A model generated the notes under the pieces. It had not been told where the DNA came from. It searched no databases and saw only the letters and a list, made by a program, of their open reading frames with translations. The translations under genes and the position numbers were made by a program. From an uncultured Actinomycetes bacterium (lineage in GTDB: Bacteria; Actinomycetota; Acidimicrobiia; IMCC26256; PALSA-555): a stretch of 33,399 nucleotides of DNA. Positions 13,742-22,242 of this stretch are shown here, in pieces. The stretch spans positions 1-33,399 of the forward strand of contig CALEYV010000145.1 in NCBI GenBank assembly GCA_937927875.1, given 5' to 3'. Every line of letters starts with the position of its first letter. The first letter of the stretch is position 1.

Positions 13742-13869
13742 GCGTCTCCCTCCTCGCTCGAGGCGCCCTCGTCGACTGCGCGCGTACGTCCCCGCTTCGG
13801 GGCGGCGCCGAAACGTCCCCCGCGCCGCCCCGCCGCGGCCACCGATCGAGGCCGGACCGGCGGCCTCGT

Positions 13870-15198
13870 TCAGCGCGCCACCATCTCGGGGTTCGGCGCC
13901 ATCGGGCCTTCAAGCGGCCGCATCCGCTGGTCGGTGTCGCACAGGTCGGCCTCGTCGGCGCCGACGACGTGCTGGACCACCGCGGTGCGGCTGCCGACCT
14001 TCCAGAGCGCCCGGCCCCGCACGAGGCGGCCCAGCACCTCGGACTCGGTGGGGTTGAGCCCGAGCAGCGTCCGCGCTTCGGCGAGCTGGTCGCTGGCCTG
14101 GCGGAACAGCACGCGCGTCTGCGTGTCGGCGAGCAGTCCCATCGACACCTTCGCGGTCGCGGTGCCGTCGTCGGCCTGTCCTCGCAGGTCCGAGAGCCGG
14201 TGCACCACCGCGAGGTTGGCGACCCCGTAGTCGCGGCAGAGCTTCCAGCACGCCTGCAGGTAGCGCGTGGTGCGCTCGGAGCCGAGGAGCCGCCAGGCCT
14301 CGTCGAGCACCTGGATGCACGGGTTCCCGTCGCGTCGGGCCAGACGGGTCTGCAGCCACGCGGTGGCGGCGAGCAGCACCAGCCGCAGCGCCTCGTCGTC
14401 GTGGTGGACCACCGAGAGGTCGAGCAGCAGACCGCCGCGCTCGCCGTCGATCCCGACGGTGGTCGGGCCGTCGAACATCCCGCGCAGCGAGCGCTCGAGC
14501 AGCTTCTCGAGCCCGTAGACGGTGGCGTCGAGCCGCCGGGCCAGGGTGACGGGGTCGAGCCGGGCCCGCTCGACGAGCTCCGTCGTCGGGTCGCGCAGCA
14601 GCCGGACGAGGTCGGCCAGCGTCGGCCGCCCTGCGTGGGCGTCGAGCGCCTGCACCGCCCACCCGAGCACGCCGTCCTCCACCGGGTCGAGCTCGCGTCG
14701 CAGCACCTCGCCGAGGAGCGCGGCCACGAGGTCGGTTCGGCGTCGGAGCCGCTCGTCGCGGTTGCCGGCGCCGCCCAGCGGCCCCGCGTCGAGCGGGTTG
14801 AGCCGGGTCGGGCCGCCGGGGAACAAGCGGACGACCGGGAGCCCGAGCCGCGCCGCGAGCGGCGCGTACTCGCCCTTCGGGTCGACGACGGCCAGCCACC
14901 GGCCGCCGCGCCCGGCGCCGGCGGGGCCGAACACCGAGCGGACTCGCGCGAGGAAGGTCTTCACGAACGTCGACTTGCCGGTGCCCGGCTCGCCGGCGAC
15001 GAGCACGTTCGGGTTCGTGACGAGGCCGGCCCGGTAGGCCTCGAACGGGTCGAACGCGAAGCCGCCCCCGCCCGTGAGCAGGTTCGTGCCCAGGTACACG
15101 CCGCGGGCGCCGAGCCCGCGCTCGGCCTGGAACGGGTACAGGCTGCAGAGGTGGGCGGTGGTCGCCCGGTGGACCGGCAGGCGCAGGACCCGTCGCAT
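13870..15198 (-). CDS. VirB4-like conjugation/secretion ATPase (C-terminal motor half)
   Basis: This 442-residue AAA+ ATPase powers a type IV secretion-like channel. It shows Walker A GEPGTGKS (residues 69-76), VVDPKGEY (104-111) typical of VirB4/HerA-type motors, and Walker B IQVLDEAW (294-301), whose DEAW is the VirB4 hallmark. After that come QTRVLFRQASDQLAEAR and LGLNPTE near the C-terminus. The N-terminal non-motor domain of a normal VirB4 is missing here and is instead the separate gene just upstream, whose stop overlaps this ATG (TGATG). It should sit on the cytoplasmic face of the membrane complex with that partner. Confidence 0.88.
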   Translation of the reverse strand: MRRVLRLPVHRATTAHLCSLYPFQAERGLGARGVYLGTNLLTGGGGFAFDPFEAYRAGLVTNPNVLVAGEPGTGKSTFVKTFLARVRSVFGPAGAGRGGRWLAVVDPKGEYAPLAARLGLPVVRLFPGGPTRLNPLDAGPLGGAGNRDERLRRRTDLVAALLGEVLRRELDPVEDGVLGWAVQALDAHAGRPTLADLVRLLRDPTTELVERARLDPVTLARRLDATVYGLEKLLERSLRGMFDGPTTVGIDGERGGLLLDLSVVHHDDEALRLVLLAATAWLQTRLARRDGNPCIQVLDEAWRLLGSERTTRYLQACWKLCRDYGVANLAVVHRLSDLRGQADDGTATAKVSMGLLADTQTRVLFRQASDQLAEARTLLGLNPTESEVLGRLVRGRALWKVGSRTAVVQHVVGADEADLCDTDQRMRPLEGPMAPNPEMVAR

Positions 15199-16685
15199 CA
15201 GCGCCGGCCCCGCCCGATCGGGAAGCGCCCGAGCGGCAGCGCGGCCGCGAAGGCGAGGTCGTGCTGCCCGTCGAGGGCGCGCAGCTCGACGCCGCACTGG
15301 GCGGCGACCTGCTCCCACTCCGCGCACTGCTCGTCGAGCGTCCGGGCATCGAAGGCGGTGACGGTGAGCAGCCCGGCGTAGCGGAGCTCGGCGTAGCCGG
15401 CCACCAGCTCCGACTCCCGGCTCAGCACCTCCGACTCGGCGCGTCGGTGGTGCGCCCGAACCCGGAAGCCGCGTCGGACCCGCTCCTCCTCGTCGGACGC
15501 CAGCCGGGTCGCCTCCCGGTCCACCGCCCGGCGCGATCGCGACGGGGGCACCGGCTCGTGGACGACGGTGACCGACCGAATGCCGCCCGGGTGCAGCAGC
15601 AGGGTGGCGAGCCAGTCGGCTTGGACCTCGAGGCGCGGCCAGTCGGCGATCCAGAACGACCGGTGGAGGGCCTGGTCCAGCCGCACCGACCTCCAGGTCA
15701 TGTCGACCGCGACCGGGGCCAGGTTGTGGGGCGCCACCACGCGGGCCGCCTCCGCGAGCCGCTCCCGGCGCGCCGCGAGCCGAGGCGCGGCCGACGGGTC
15801 GGCGCGCAGGCGCACCGCGAGCGCCAGCTCGCCCGGCCCGAGCGGGGGATCGACAGTCAGGTTCGCCTGCTCAAGGCGACGAGCGAACAAGCGCAGCTCT
15901 TCGAGCAGCGTCGTGAGCACCGCGTCGTCGTCGCTCGGACCGGGGAGGCGCCGGCGGTCGACGGTGACGGTCACGAGCGTCTCGTGCGCGATCGTCAGCG
16001 GGCCCGCCCTAGCGACGAGCTCGCGGTACCCGTCCCAGTGCTCGTCTCGGCCGCCGCGCTGCTCGCGAACGAAGCCCAGGTGCTCGTCGAGGGACGCCGG
16101 CGCCGCCCACTCCGACCACGCCACTCGCGACACCGCGCTGCGCTCGCGACAGAAGCCGGCCAAGGCCGAGCCCCAACCGTCAAGGACCTGGGTCTGGTCG
16201 CCGCGCTCGAGGAGCGCGAACGCGCCGCCGTGCACGCGAAGCGTCCCGCTGAGCTGCTGGCCGCGGCCGTCCCGCACCACCGCGACGCCGGTGGGGCGAG
16301 GGCGGCTCTCGGCCCCGGGCGGCAGCTCGACGACCTCGAGCCCTTCGAGGAACGGCGGCAGATCCGGCGCCGCCGATCGGCCGTCAACCATCGGCACCCG
16401 CGCCGCCCAGCGGTCCCGCCGCTGCGACCGCAGGACCACCCACCCCGCGACGGGCTCGGCCCACTCGTGCCAGGCGCGGCCCCGATGGCGGCCCAACGCG
16501 ACCAACCCGGCCCCGACGAGCGGCAGGGTGGCGACCGGCACCGAGCTCGTCGCGCGCAGCGTCAGCCCGGCGAGCAGGAAGCCCGCCCCCAGCAGCGCGC
16601 ACGGCACGGGACCGAGCCCGAGGAGCCACCCCGACCGGTCGAGCGGCCCGAACCGGTATCGGCGCGGCGGGTCGGCAGCCGTCAT
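15198..16685 (-). CDS. SCO6880-like PrgI/VirB4 N-terminal-domain protein
   Basis: This 495-residue protein begins RYRFGPLDRSGWLLGLGPVP with two closely spaced hydrophobic helices (residues 18-64), the PrgI/VirB3-like module of actinobacterial SCO6880 proteins. It is followed by a long soluble region resembling the VirB4 N-terminal domain (LEVVELPPG, SLDEHLGFVREQRGG, DWPRLEVQADWLATLL). There is no Walker A, so it cannot hydrolyse ATP alone. With the next gene it would reconstitute a PrgI-VirB4 assembly platform. Its ATG 16685 overlaps the upstream stop, and its stop overlaps the ATPase start (both TGATG), strong evidence of stoichiometric coupling. Confidence 0.8.
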   Translation of the reverse strand: MTAADPPRRYRFGPLDRSGWLLGLGPVPCALLGAGFLLAGLTLRATSSVPVATLPLVGAGLVALGRHRGRAWHEWAEPVAGWVVLRSQRRDRWAARVPMVDGRSAAPDLPPFLEGLEVVELPPGAESRPRPTGVAVVRDGRGQQLSGTLRVHGGAFALLERGDQTQVLDGWGSALAGFCRERSAVSRVAWSEWAAPASLDEHLGFVREQRGGRDEHWDGYRELVARAGPLTIAHETLVTVTVDRRRLPGPSDDDAVLTTLLEELRLFARRLEQANLTVDPPLGPGELALAVRLRADPSAAPRLAARRERLAEAARVVAPHNLAPVAVDMTWRSVRLDQALHRSFWIADWPRLEVQADWLATLLLHPGGIRSVTVVHEPVPPSRSRRAVDREATRLASDEEERVRRGFRVRAHHRRAESEVLSRESELVAGYAELRYAGLLTVTAFDARTLDEQCAEWEQVAAQCGVELRALDGQHDLAFAAALPLGRFPIGRGRR

Positions 16686-17923
16686 CGCGGGTCGCGGTGC
16701 GGCTCCGTCGCGTCGGGCTCGGGACCGTCGGTCGGCTCCGGCGGCGCGGTCGGCGTCCGCCGGGCGTCGAGCGCGGCCGGCCGGGCCGGCCGGCCGGTCG
16801 CCACGTCCAGCCGCCGTCGGTCGGGCGGCCGGCGGTCACCGGCCGTCGGCGACTGGTCGCGAGCCGAGCCGGCCAGGGACGAGGTCGCGGTCGCCGCCCC
16901 CGCCGCCGGCGGTGAGCCGCCGGTCGAGCCGGCCAGCCCCGCGAGTCGGGAGACGGTCAACGTGGTGAGGAGCGCGGTCTGGGTCGCGCGCGCCGGTGCG
17001 CGCGAGATGCCGCGCGCCACCACGGCCGCCTCGACGGTGGGGAGGAGCCGCAGGACCACGAAGGGGGCGAACACGGCGAGCAGGAACATGATCGTGCCGA
17101 CGAGCAGCGTGCCGAGCTGCGCTTCGGCACTCGGGACGAGCGCGCCGCCGGGCGCGCTGCTGGCCAGCGCCGACGCTGCGACGGCGAGTGTGATGGCGAT
17201 GACGACCTTCGACAGGATCAGCGCGAGGACGAGCTCGGCGAGTCGGTGGAGCGCCCGACGGGCGCTGGGCCAGACGAAGGCGGCGTACGCCAAGGGGCTG
17301 AGGGCGAGCAGGACGTAGAGCAGCGACGCCCGCACGAGCAGCTCGACCCAGAGGAGGAAGGCGGCCAGCACCGCGACGAGGCCGAGCAGGAAGACCACGA
17401 ACGAGGGCTGGGCGGTGAGGATCCGGGTCTGGCTCAGGGTGCGGAGGACGTCGGTCGCGTGCGCGCCGGCCTGGGTGCCTTGCAGCACCTGGAGCGACAG
17501 CTCGTCGGCGGCAGCGAGGAGTGCCTGGACGACGCCGATCGTGGCGACGATCCCGAACACCGCGAGCGGGATGTCGCGAGCCAGCCGGCCGAGGAGGGCC
17601 GCGCCCTCGCCGATCGCGAGCGCGTGCACGACGCTGAGCAGCACACACAGCAAGAGGAGCGTCAGGGCGAGGCTGGCGACCACGCCGTACGGCGAGTGGG
17701 CGCCGGCGCCGATCGGGCCGCCCGCGAACCACGCCGCGCCGAGGTTCGGCGTGGACGAGCGCTCGAAGAAGGTCAGGAGCGCGTCGACGAACCAGGCCAG
17801 CGAGTCGGTGACCCAGCGGACGAGTCCGGACACGAGTTGATCCCAGACCGAGCTGATCGCCTGGCCGCCGGTCTGGTCCCAGATCCAGCCCAGTCCGTTC
17901 AGGATCCCGTCGAGCAGGCCCAT
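16682..17923 (-). CDS. VirB6/TrbL-like polytopic membrane protein
   Basis: This 413-residue protein has an N-terminal amphipathic segment (GWIWDQTGGQAISSVWDQLVSG). About six transmembrane helices lie between residues 78 and 293 (for example SLALTLLLLCVLLSVVHAL and VVFLLGLVAVLAAFLLWVELL), with PLAYAAFVWPSARRALHRLAELVLALILSKVVIAI in between. A long Pro/Arg/Thr-rich cytoplasmic tail follows. This is the layout of SCO6881/TrbL/VirB6 channel proteins of Gram-positive conjugation systems. ATG 17923 follows the upstream stop by 2 nt, and its own stop overlaps the SCO6880-like gene. It should form the inner-membrane pore of the apparatus. Confidence 0.82.
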   Translation of the reverse strand: MGLLDGILNGLGWIWDQTGGQAISSVWDQLVSGLVRWVTDSLAWFVDALLTFFERSSTPNLGAAWFAGGPIGAGAHSPYGVVASLALTLLLLCVLLSVVHALAIGEGAALLGRLARDIPLAVFGIVATIGVVQALLAAADELSLQVLQGTQAGAHATDVLRTLSQTRILTAQPSFVVFLLGLVAVLAAFLLWVELLVRASLLYVLLALSPLAYAAFVWPSARRALHRLAELVLALILSKVVIAITLAVAASALASSAPGGALVPSAEAQLGTLLVGTIMFLLAVFAPFVVLRLLPTVEAAVVARGISRAPARATQTALLTTLTVSRLAGLAGSTGGSPPAAGAATATSSLAGSARDQSPTAGDRRPPDRRRLDVATGRPARPAALDARRTPTAPPEPTDGPEPDATEPHRDPR

Positions 17924-17925
17924 GC

Positions 17926-18603
17926 TCAGAAGACCGGGTCGGGGCCGGGGTACCGGGTGAAGCCGGCCAGGGCGGTGCGCAGCTGCTCGGGCGTCGACGG
18001 CGAATCGGCGGGATGGACCGTCGGCGTGGGCCCCGCGGTTTGCGTCTCGGACCAGATGCGCCAGTCGCCGCGTTCCCACACCAGCTCGTAGGCCACCGTC
18101 GTCCACTCGGCGATCGGATTCGTGAGCCCGTCGACCGACAGCACGCCCACCCGCCAAACCGACACCCGGGCCCGGTCGGGGGCGTACGCGTCGAGGCGCC
18201 ACGCCAGGACGGCGACGTCCCAAGTCAGTGGACCGCGACCGCGGGCGGCGACGCCGTCGAGCTCGGTGAGCCGCTGCGTCTCGTCGGCGACATAGGCATC
18301 GGCGGCCGACCGGGCGGCCATGCCCTCGAGTGCCGAGGCGCGGAGTGCGGTCGGCAGGTCGTAGAGCCGTTGGCCCTGCCGGACGTCGCTCGTGGCGGCG
18401 GCGACCGCGCCGGCCCGGGTGTGGGCGAACCCCACCTCGAGGCCGTGGTCGTCGGTGCGCGACCCGACGACCGACGCCGGGGCCGCCGCCGGCGCCGGCC
18501 GTGGGTTGGCGCCGGTCAGCAGGCCCCGGGCACCGGCGCCCAGGAGCGCGGCGCCGATCAGGAGCGCGGCCAGGGTGCGTGGCCGCACCGCGACGCCGCC
18601 CAC
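17926..18603 (-). CDS. VirB8/TcpC-like membrane-anchored protein
   Basis: This 225-residue protein has one N-terminal signal-anchor helix (about residues 10-28), a short Pro/Ala linker, and an extracytoplasmic domain with helices followed by beta strands. Segments such as VGFAHTRAGAVAAATSDV, AVLAWRLDAYAPDRARVSVWRVGVLS and EWTTVAYELVWERGDWRIWSE match the NTF2-like alpha/beta pattern of VirB8/TcpC scaffold proteins in Gram-positive systems. Sequence identity to a named family is not obvious; the call rests on topology and context. GTG 18603 starts one base after the pilin-like gene's stop (TGACGTG). Confidence 0.7.
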   Translation of the reverse strand: MGGVAVRPRTLAALLIGAALLGAGARGLLTGANPRPAPAAAPASVVGSRTDDHGLEVGFAHTRAGAVAAATSDVRQGQRLYDLPTALRASALEGMAARSAADAYVADETQRLTELDGVAARGRGPLTWDVAVLAWRLDAYAPDRARVSVWRVGVLSVDGLTNPIAEWTTVAYELVWERGDWRIWSETQTAGPTPTVHPADSPSTPEQLRTALAGFTRYPGPDPVF

Positions 18604-18604
18604 G

Positions 18605-18913
18605 TCAGCCGCGCGACGCGTTGAAGACGAGGTTGACGATGTTCGGCGCGAGCCCGGTGATGGCGGCGCCGATCGCTCCGCCGATGACGAGATGCTTGCC
18701 GCGGGACGCGCCGAGATAGTTGCCGGCCTGCTGGGACATCCCGAACAGCGCGGCGCCGATGAGCATGGCGGCGAGGCTGCCCCACAGGCCGACCTGGGCC
18801 GTCCAGTCGATGAGCCGTTGGACGAAGCCCGCGCCCGGCAGCCCGTTGGCGTTGGGGTTGGCGTTGACGCCGTCCGCGAGAAGCCGCGCCACCGCGGCCG
18901 CCAGTGGGTGCAT
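18605..18913 (-). CDS. Two-helix pilin-like (VirB2/TrbC-type) membrane protein
   Basis: This 102-residue protein has two hydrophobic helices (about residues 45-62 and 72-95) joined by a short basic loop (GASRGKH), preceded by an amphipathic N-terminal helix and ending FNASRG. Size and hairpin topology fit VirB2/TrbC pilins and the small membrane proteins that occur in actinobacterial SCO6880 clusters. It has the best Shine-Dalgarno of the cluster, AAAGGAGG 5 nt before ATG 18913, which agrees with a structural subunit made in high amount. Whether it forms a pilus is unknown. Confidence 0.7.
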   Translation of the reverse strand: MHPLAAAVARLLADGVNANPNANGLPGAGFVQRLIDWTAQVGLWGSLAAMLIGAALFGMSQQAGNYLGASRGKHLVIGGAIGAAITGLAPNIVNLVFNASRG

Positions 18914-18971
18914 CGAACCTCCTTTGCGATCGCGGTCGGTCGTGACCGCGCGCCGAACGTGACTGGAGACC

Positions 18972-20825
18972 TCAGGAGTCGACGACGGTGACGCGCGAAG
19001 CGCCGGGATCCGGGTCCGGGCCCGTCAGACCGAGTCGCGGATCGAGGTCGCGCAGCGCCTCGCGCAAGGCGCGCGTCGCGAGCTCGCCGGTGCTGACCCC
19101 GCCGGCCGCCGCGGCCTGGCTGCGGTCAGCAAGGAGGACGTCGCTGGTTGGGCAGGCTCGCAGCCCTCGCTCGCTCGACCAGAGCGCGCGCTCCCAGTCG
19201 CCGGCCGCGAACGCTCGCTCCGCCAGGTAGTGGGCGGCGTCGATCACGCTCTGCTCGGCGTGCCGCACGTGACCCTCGTCGTCCGCCCAGCCGTACGGCT
19301 GGGGCGCCTCGAAGGGGCGGCCGCGGATCCCGTCGAGGAGCGACCCCACGGCGTCGGTGGTGACCGGTCCCGCGACCTCGCGGCAGCGGGCGAGCGCGGC
19401 GTCGAGCTGGCCGACGTCGGTGCTCACGGATGCCGAGAGCTGGCCGACGTGGCGGCGGAAGCGCAGCAGTCGGGGGCTGCCATCCGGATCCTTGCCGAGC
19501 GCGCGTCGAGTGACCGAGACCCGCTGGGCCCACGTCGCCGGCGCCGGGGCACGGTCGGGCCACAGCGCGGCCCGGATCTGCTCGTCAGGCGCACCGCGCG
19601 GATGACAGGCCAGGTAGACGACGAGCTCGAGGCTCTTGCCCGCCAGCGGGGCGGCCGCGCCTCGCACGTCGACGGGGCCGAGGACCCGCACCTCGACGCC
19701 GGCGGCCGAGTCGGTCGGGCGGGCGCGATCTTCGGCGGCCCGGCCCGGACGCTCGTCCGCCTCGTCAGGCGAGGGTGCTTCGGTCGTTCGCGGCTCGGGC
19801 AGCCCGGGATCCTCGACCCGGAGCGGGACGTCGCCGAGGAACGGCACGGTGACGTTGCCACCGGCACACAGCAGACGCAGGTCCGCGCCGTCGTGGTCGC
19901 CGATCACGACGACGGTCGCGGCCGGGTCAACGCGGGCCCGGGCCACTAGTCCCTGGAGTGGCGGTGCCGCCGGAGCGACGATGACCAGCCGATCGGCGGG
20001 CCGCGCCCGGCGATGGGCGCGACGCTCCGTGGCGCCTTCGGCGCGTCGGCGGGCGGTGTGCTGCCACAGCACCGCGAGCGCCCGCTCGAGGACCGCGTCG
20101 TCCGGCGGGCCGGCCGGCTCGAGACTGGAATCTTCGGGGACCACGAGCTCCACCGCGCCGGAATCGGCGCGCCGTCGGAGCGCCCGGACGATCGCCCCCG
20201 CCCGCCGACTGACCGCGTCCGCGTCGCCGGCCAGCGCGATCACACGGAACGCGGCGAGGTTGAGCCAGAAGGTCCCGGTTGGTGTCGCGCCCACCGGGAG
20301 CAGGAGCGCCCATCGTCGCCGGTCGAGCGCGCCGCACGGCACCAGCTCGTGGCGGTTCGCCTCCCAGACCCAGCCGGTCTCGGTCGGCCGCCAGGGAGGA
20401 CATGACGGTGGTGGCGGGCCGTCCCAGAACACCTCGACGAGCGCCGCCCCGACGTGCACGGCGAGCGTCGTCGGCGAGTCGTCAGGGCTGGGCGGGAGCA
20501 GGGCGAGACTCGCGCGGAGCGTCTCGGCCTCGGTCAGCGGCGCCGGGTGATCGGACGGCGTGCCCGACCACGGCGCCGCCGGCGCTGGCCCGCGGAAGAG
20601 CCTCGCCACGCCGGCGGCGATCGCCGCGATCACGACCGCGCCCTTCAGCGCGGCCTGCGCGTCGGGTGGGGAGGCGAGGAGCGGCTGGATCACGAAGTCG
20701 GCGATCGCGACGCCCGCGTCCGCGGCCAAGACCAGCACCAGCGCCCACCAGAGGGCCCGCCGACCGACGAGTTCCCGGGGCCCACGCGCCGACGACGATC
20801 GGGAGAACGGATGCAGAGGTTCCAC
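18972..20825 (-). CDS. Membrane-tethered BTAD/SARP-like regulator heading the T4SS-like cluster
   Basis: This 617-residue protein has two transmembrane helices (about residues 24-46 and 62-78). A middle domain (about 110-330) has a pattern including VGAALVEVFWDGPPPP and RLVIVAPAAPPLQGLVARARVDP. The C-terminus joins a winged-helix, OmpR-like DNA-binding segment (377-444, EVRVLGPVDVRGAAAPLAGK to SVTRRALG) to a TPR-type bacterial transcriptional activator domain (about 474-560, LDAALARCREV, AERAFAAGDWERAL). This resembles membrane BTAD proteins found near actinobacterial conjugation genes. It probably senses the envelope or assembly state and regulates transcription from the membrane, or acts as a scaffold. 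GTG 20825 lacks a clear Shine-Dalgarno. Confidence 0.8.
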   Translation of the reverse strand: MEPLHPFSRSSSARGPRELVGRRALWWALVLVLAADAGVAIADFVIQPLLASPPDAQAALKGAVVIAAIAAGVARLFRGPAPAAPWSGTPSDHPAPLTEAETLRASLALLPPSPDDSPTTLAVHVGAALVEVFWDGPPPPSCPPWRPTETGWVWEANRHELVPCGALDRRRWALLLPVGATPTGTFWLNLAAFRVIALAGDADAVSRRAGAIVRALRRRADSGAVELVVPEDSSLEPAGPPDDAVLERALAVLWQHTARRRAEGATERRAHRRARPADRLVIVAPAAPPLQGLVARARVDPAATVVVIGDHDGADLRLLCAGGNVTVPFLGDVPLRVEDPGLPEPRTTEAPSPDEADERPGRAAEDRARPTDSAAGVEVRVLGPVDVRGAAAPLAGKSLELVVYLACHPRGAPDEQIRAALWPDRAPAPATWAQRVSVTRRALGKDPDGSPRLLRFRRHVGQLSASVSTDVGQLDAALARCREVAGPVTTDAVGSLLDGIRGRPFEAPQPYGWADDEGHVRHAEQSVIDAAHYLAERAFAAGDWERALWSSERGLRACPTSDVLLADRSQAAAAGGVSTGELATRALREALRDLDPRLGLTGPDPDPGASRVTVVDS

Positions 20826-20910
20826 TGCTCGCGATGGACGCCGGCCCGGGCCGCCCGTGACGTGCCCGCTTGTCCTCCGGGCCGAGCCCAGCGGATGTCA
20901 ACCTGGCCCG

Positions 20911-21366
20911 ATGGAGACACCCGCCGCTCCCCCGCCGGTCGCCACGCCGAGCGGCACGGTTCGGTTCGCCGACGAGACGACCACGATCTCCCCCGCGGAG
21001 CTCGGTCAGCTGTTCGACCGCGAGCAGATCTACTGGGCCGTGGGTCGAACGGCGGCGGACTGGCGCCGCCTCCTCGAGTCGTCACGCCTGTTCGCCGGCC
21101 GGCTCGAAGGCGAGGGCGAGCTCGTCGGCACGTTGAGGCTTTGGAGCGACGGCGTCTACGAGGCGAAGATCTACGACGTCCTCGTCGCCGCGCCATACCG
21201 TGGCTGCGGCATCGCCTCGGCGCTGGTGGCGTGGGCCCTGCGCGATCCGTGGGTGACCGCGGTCAAGTCCGTCGTGCTGGAGACCCGCGACGCGGAGGCG
21301 TTCTACCGTCGCTTCGGCTTCGTGACCGCCGACGAAGCCGCGCTGGTCCACTTGCGTCGCGGCTGA
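20911..21366 (+). CDS. GNAT-family N-acetyltransferase
   Basis: This is a 151-residue single-domain GNAT protein. The acetyl-CoA pyrophosphate-binding motif A is visible as VLVAAPYRGCGIASALVAWAL, preceded by the beta4 strand segment YEAKIYDV, and the C-terminal motif B reads VLETRDAEAFYRRFGF. Such proteins acetylate amines on small molecules or proteins; the acceptor cannot be inferred. ATG 20911 is chosen as the start that gives a normal GNAT length; a longer frame exists upstream but overlaps the divergent BTAD gene. No strong Shine-Dalgarno is visible. Confidence 0.87.
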   Translation: METPAAPPPVATPSGTVRFADETTTISPAELGQLFDREQIYWAVGRTAADWRRLLESSRLFAGRLEGEGELVGTLRLWSDGVYEAKIYDVLVAAPYRGCGIASALVAWALRDPWVTAVKSVVLETRDAEAFYRRFGFVTADEAALVHLRRG

Positions 21367-21483
21367 GCGTCGCGACGAGCGAGCCCCCGGCCGCTCCCAC
21401 CCACCAGGGCCGCCGCGCTCGCGAGCCCGGGCGCGGCCGACCGCGCGACCGCCTCAGCGTCGCGCTTCACGCCCGCGGCGTCC

Positions 21484-22242
21484 TCAGCGCGGCGCGGTCG
21501 TCCGGATGAGGGCGCCGCCGTCGATCACGAGCGTGTGGCCGGTGATCCAAGCCGCGAGATCACTGGCGAGGAACAGTGCCGCATGGCTGATGTCGGCCGG
21601 TTCCCCGATACGACCGAGCGGGATCTGCGCCGCCGCCAGCTCCTCGGCCGGTTCCCAGAGCGCGCGTGCAAAGTCGGTCCGGACGAGACCGGGTGCGAGC
21701 GCGTTCACCCGGACGCCAGGCGCCAGCTCGGCAGCCAGGGTCTTGGTGAGGTGGATCAGCGCCGCCTTCGTGACGTTGTAGATCCCGATGCCGGCCTCGC
21801 CTCGGATGCCGCCGACTGAGGCGACGTTGAGCACGACGCCGCCGCGCTCCTGCATCGATGAGCGCCATGCGGCCTGGGTCCACACCAGCGGGCCGCGGAG
21901 GTTCACGCGGAACGTCTTGTCGTACCGACTGAGGTCGATGTCGATGCTGCGTCCGAAGTAGGGGTTGGCGGCCGCGTTGTTGACGAGCACGTCGACGGCG
22001 CCGAACCGCTCGATCGTCGCCTCCACGCACGCCTCGGCCTGCTCGGGCTCGCCGGCGTTGGCAGCGAAGGTGGCGACGTTCCCGGTCATGGAGGCCGCAG
22101 CCTCCTCGAGGGCGTCGACCTTCCGCGATGAGAGCATGACGTTCGCGCCGGACGCCGCGTACTCGGCGGCGATGGCACGGCCGATCCCGCGCGACGCGCC
22201 GGTCACGAGCGCAGTTCGCCCATCGAGCCGAATCTCGGTCAT
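21484..22242 (-). CDS. Short-chain dehydrogenase/reductase (classical SDR)
   Basis: This 252-residue classical SDR uses NAD(P)(H). It has the cofactor motif TGASRGIG (residues 14-21), NNAA (88-91), catalytic Ser142, Tyr155 and Lys159 in YNVTK, and the C-terminal PLGRIGEPADISHAALFLASD and VIDGGAL typical of FabG-like proteins. The Arg39-Ser/Arg40 region (SSRK) after beta2 hints at NADP preference, as inferred from the basic residue. ATG 22242 overlaps the GlcF-like stop (ATGA) and has GGGAGG 4 nt upstream, so the two genes are coupled. The substrate is unknown. Confidence 0.9.
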   Translation of the reverse strand: MTEIRLDGRTALVTGASRGIGRAIAAEYAASGANVMLSSRKVDALEEAAASMTGNVATFAANAGEPEQAEACVEATIERFGAVDVLVNNAAANPYFGRSIDIDLSRYDKTFRVNLRGPLVWTQAAWRSSMQERGGVVLNVASVGGIRGEAGIGIYNVTKAALIHLTKTLAAELAPGVRVNALAPGLVRTDFARALWEPAEELAAAQIPLGRIGEPADISHAALFLASDLAAWITGHTLVIDGGALIRTTAPR

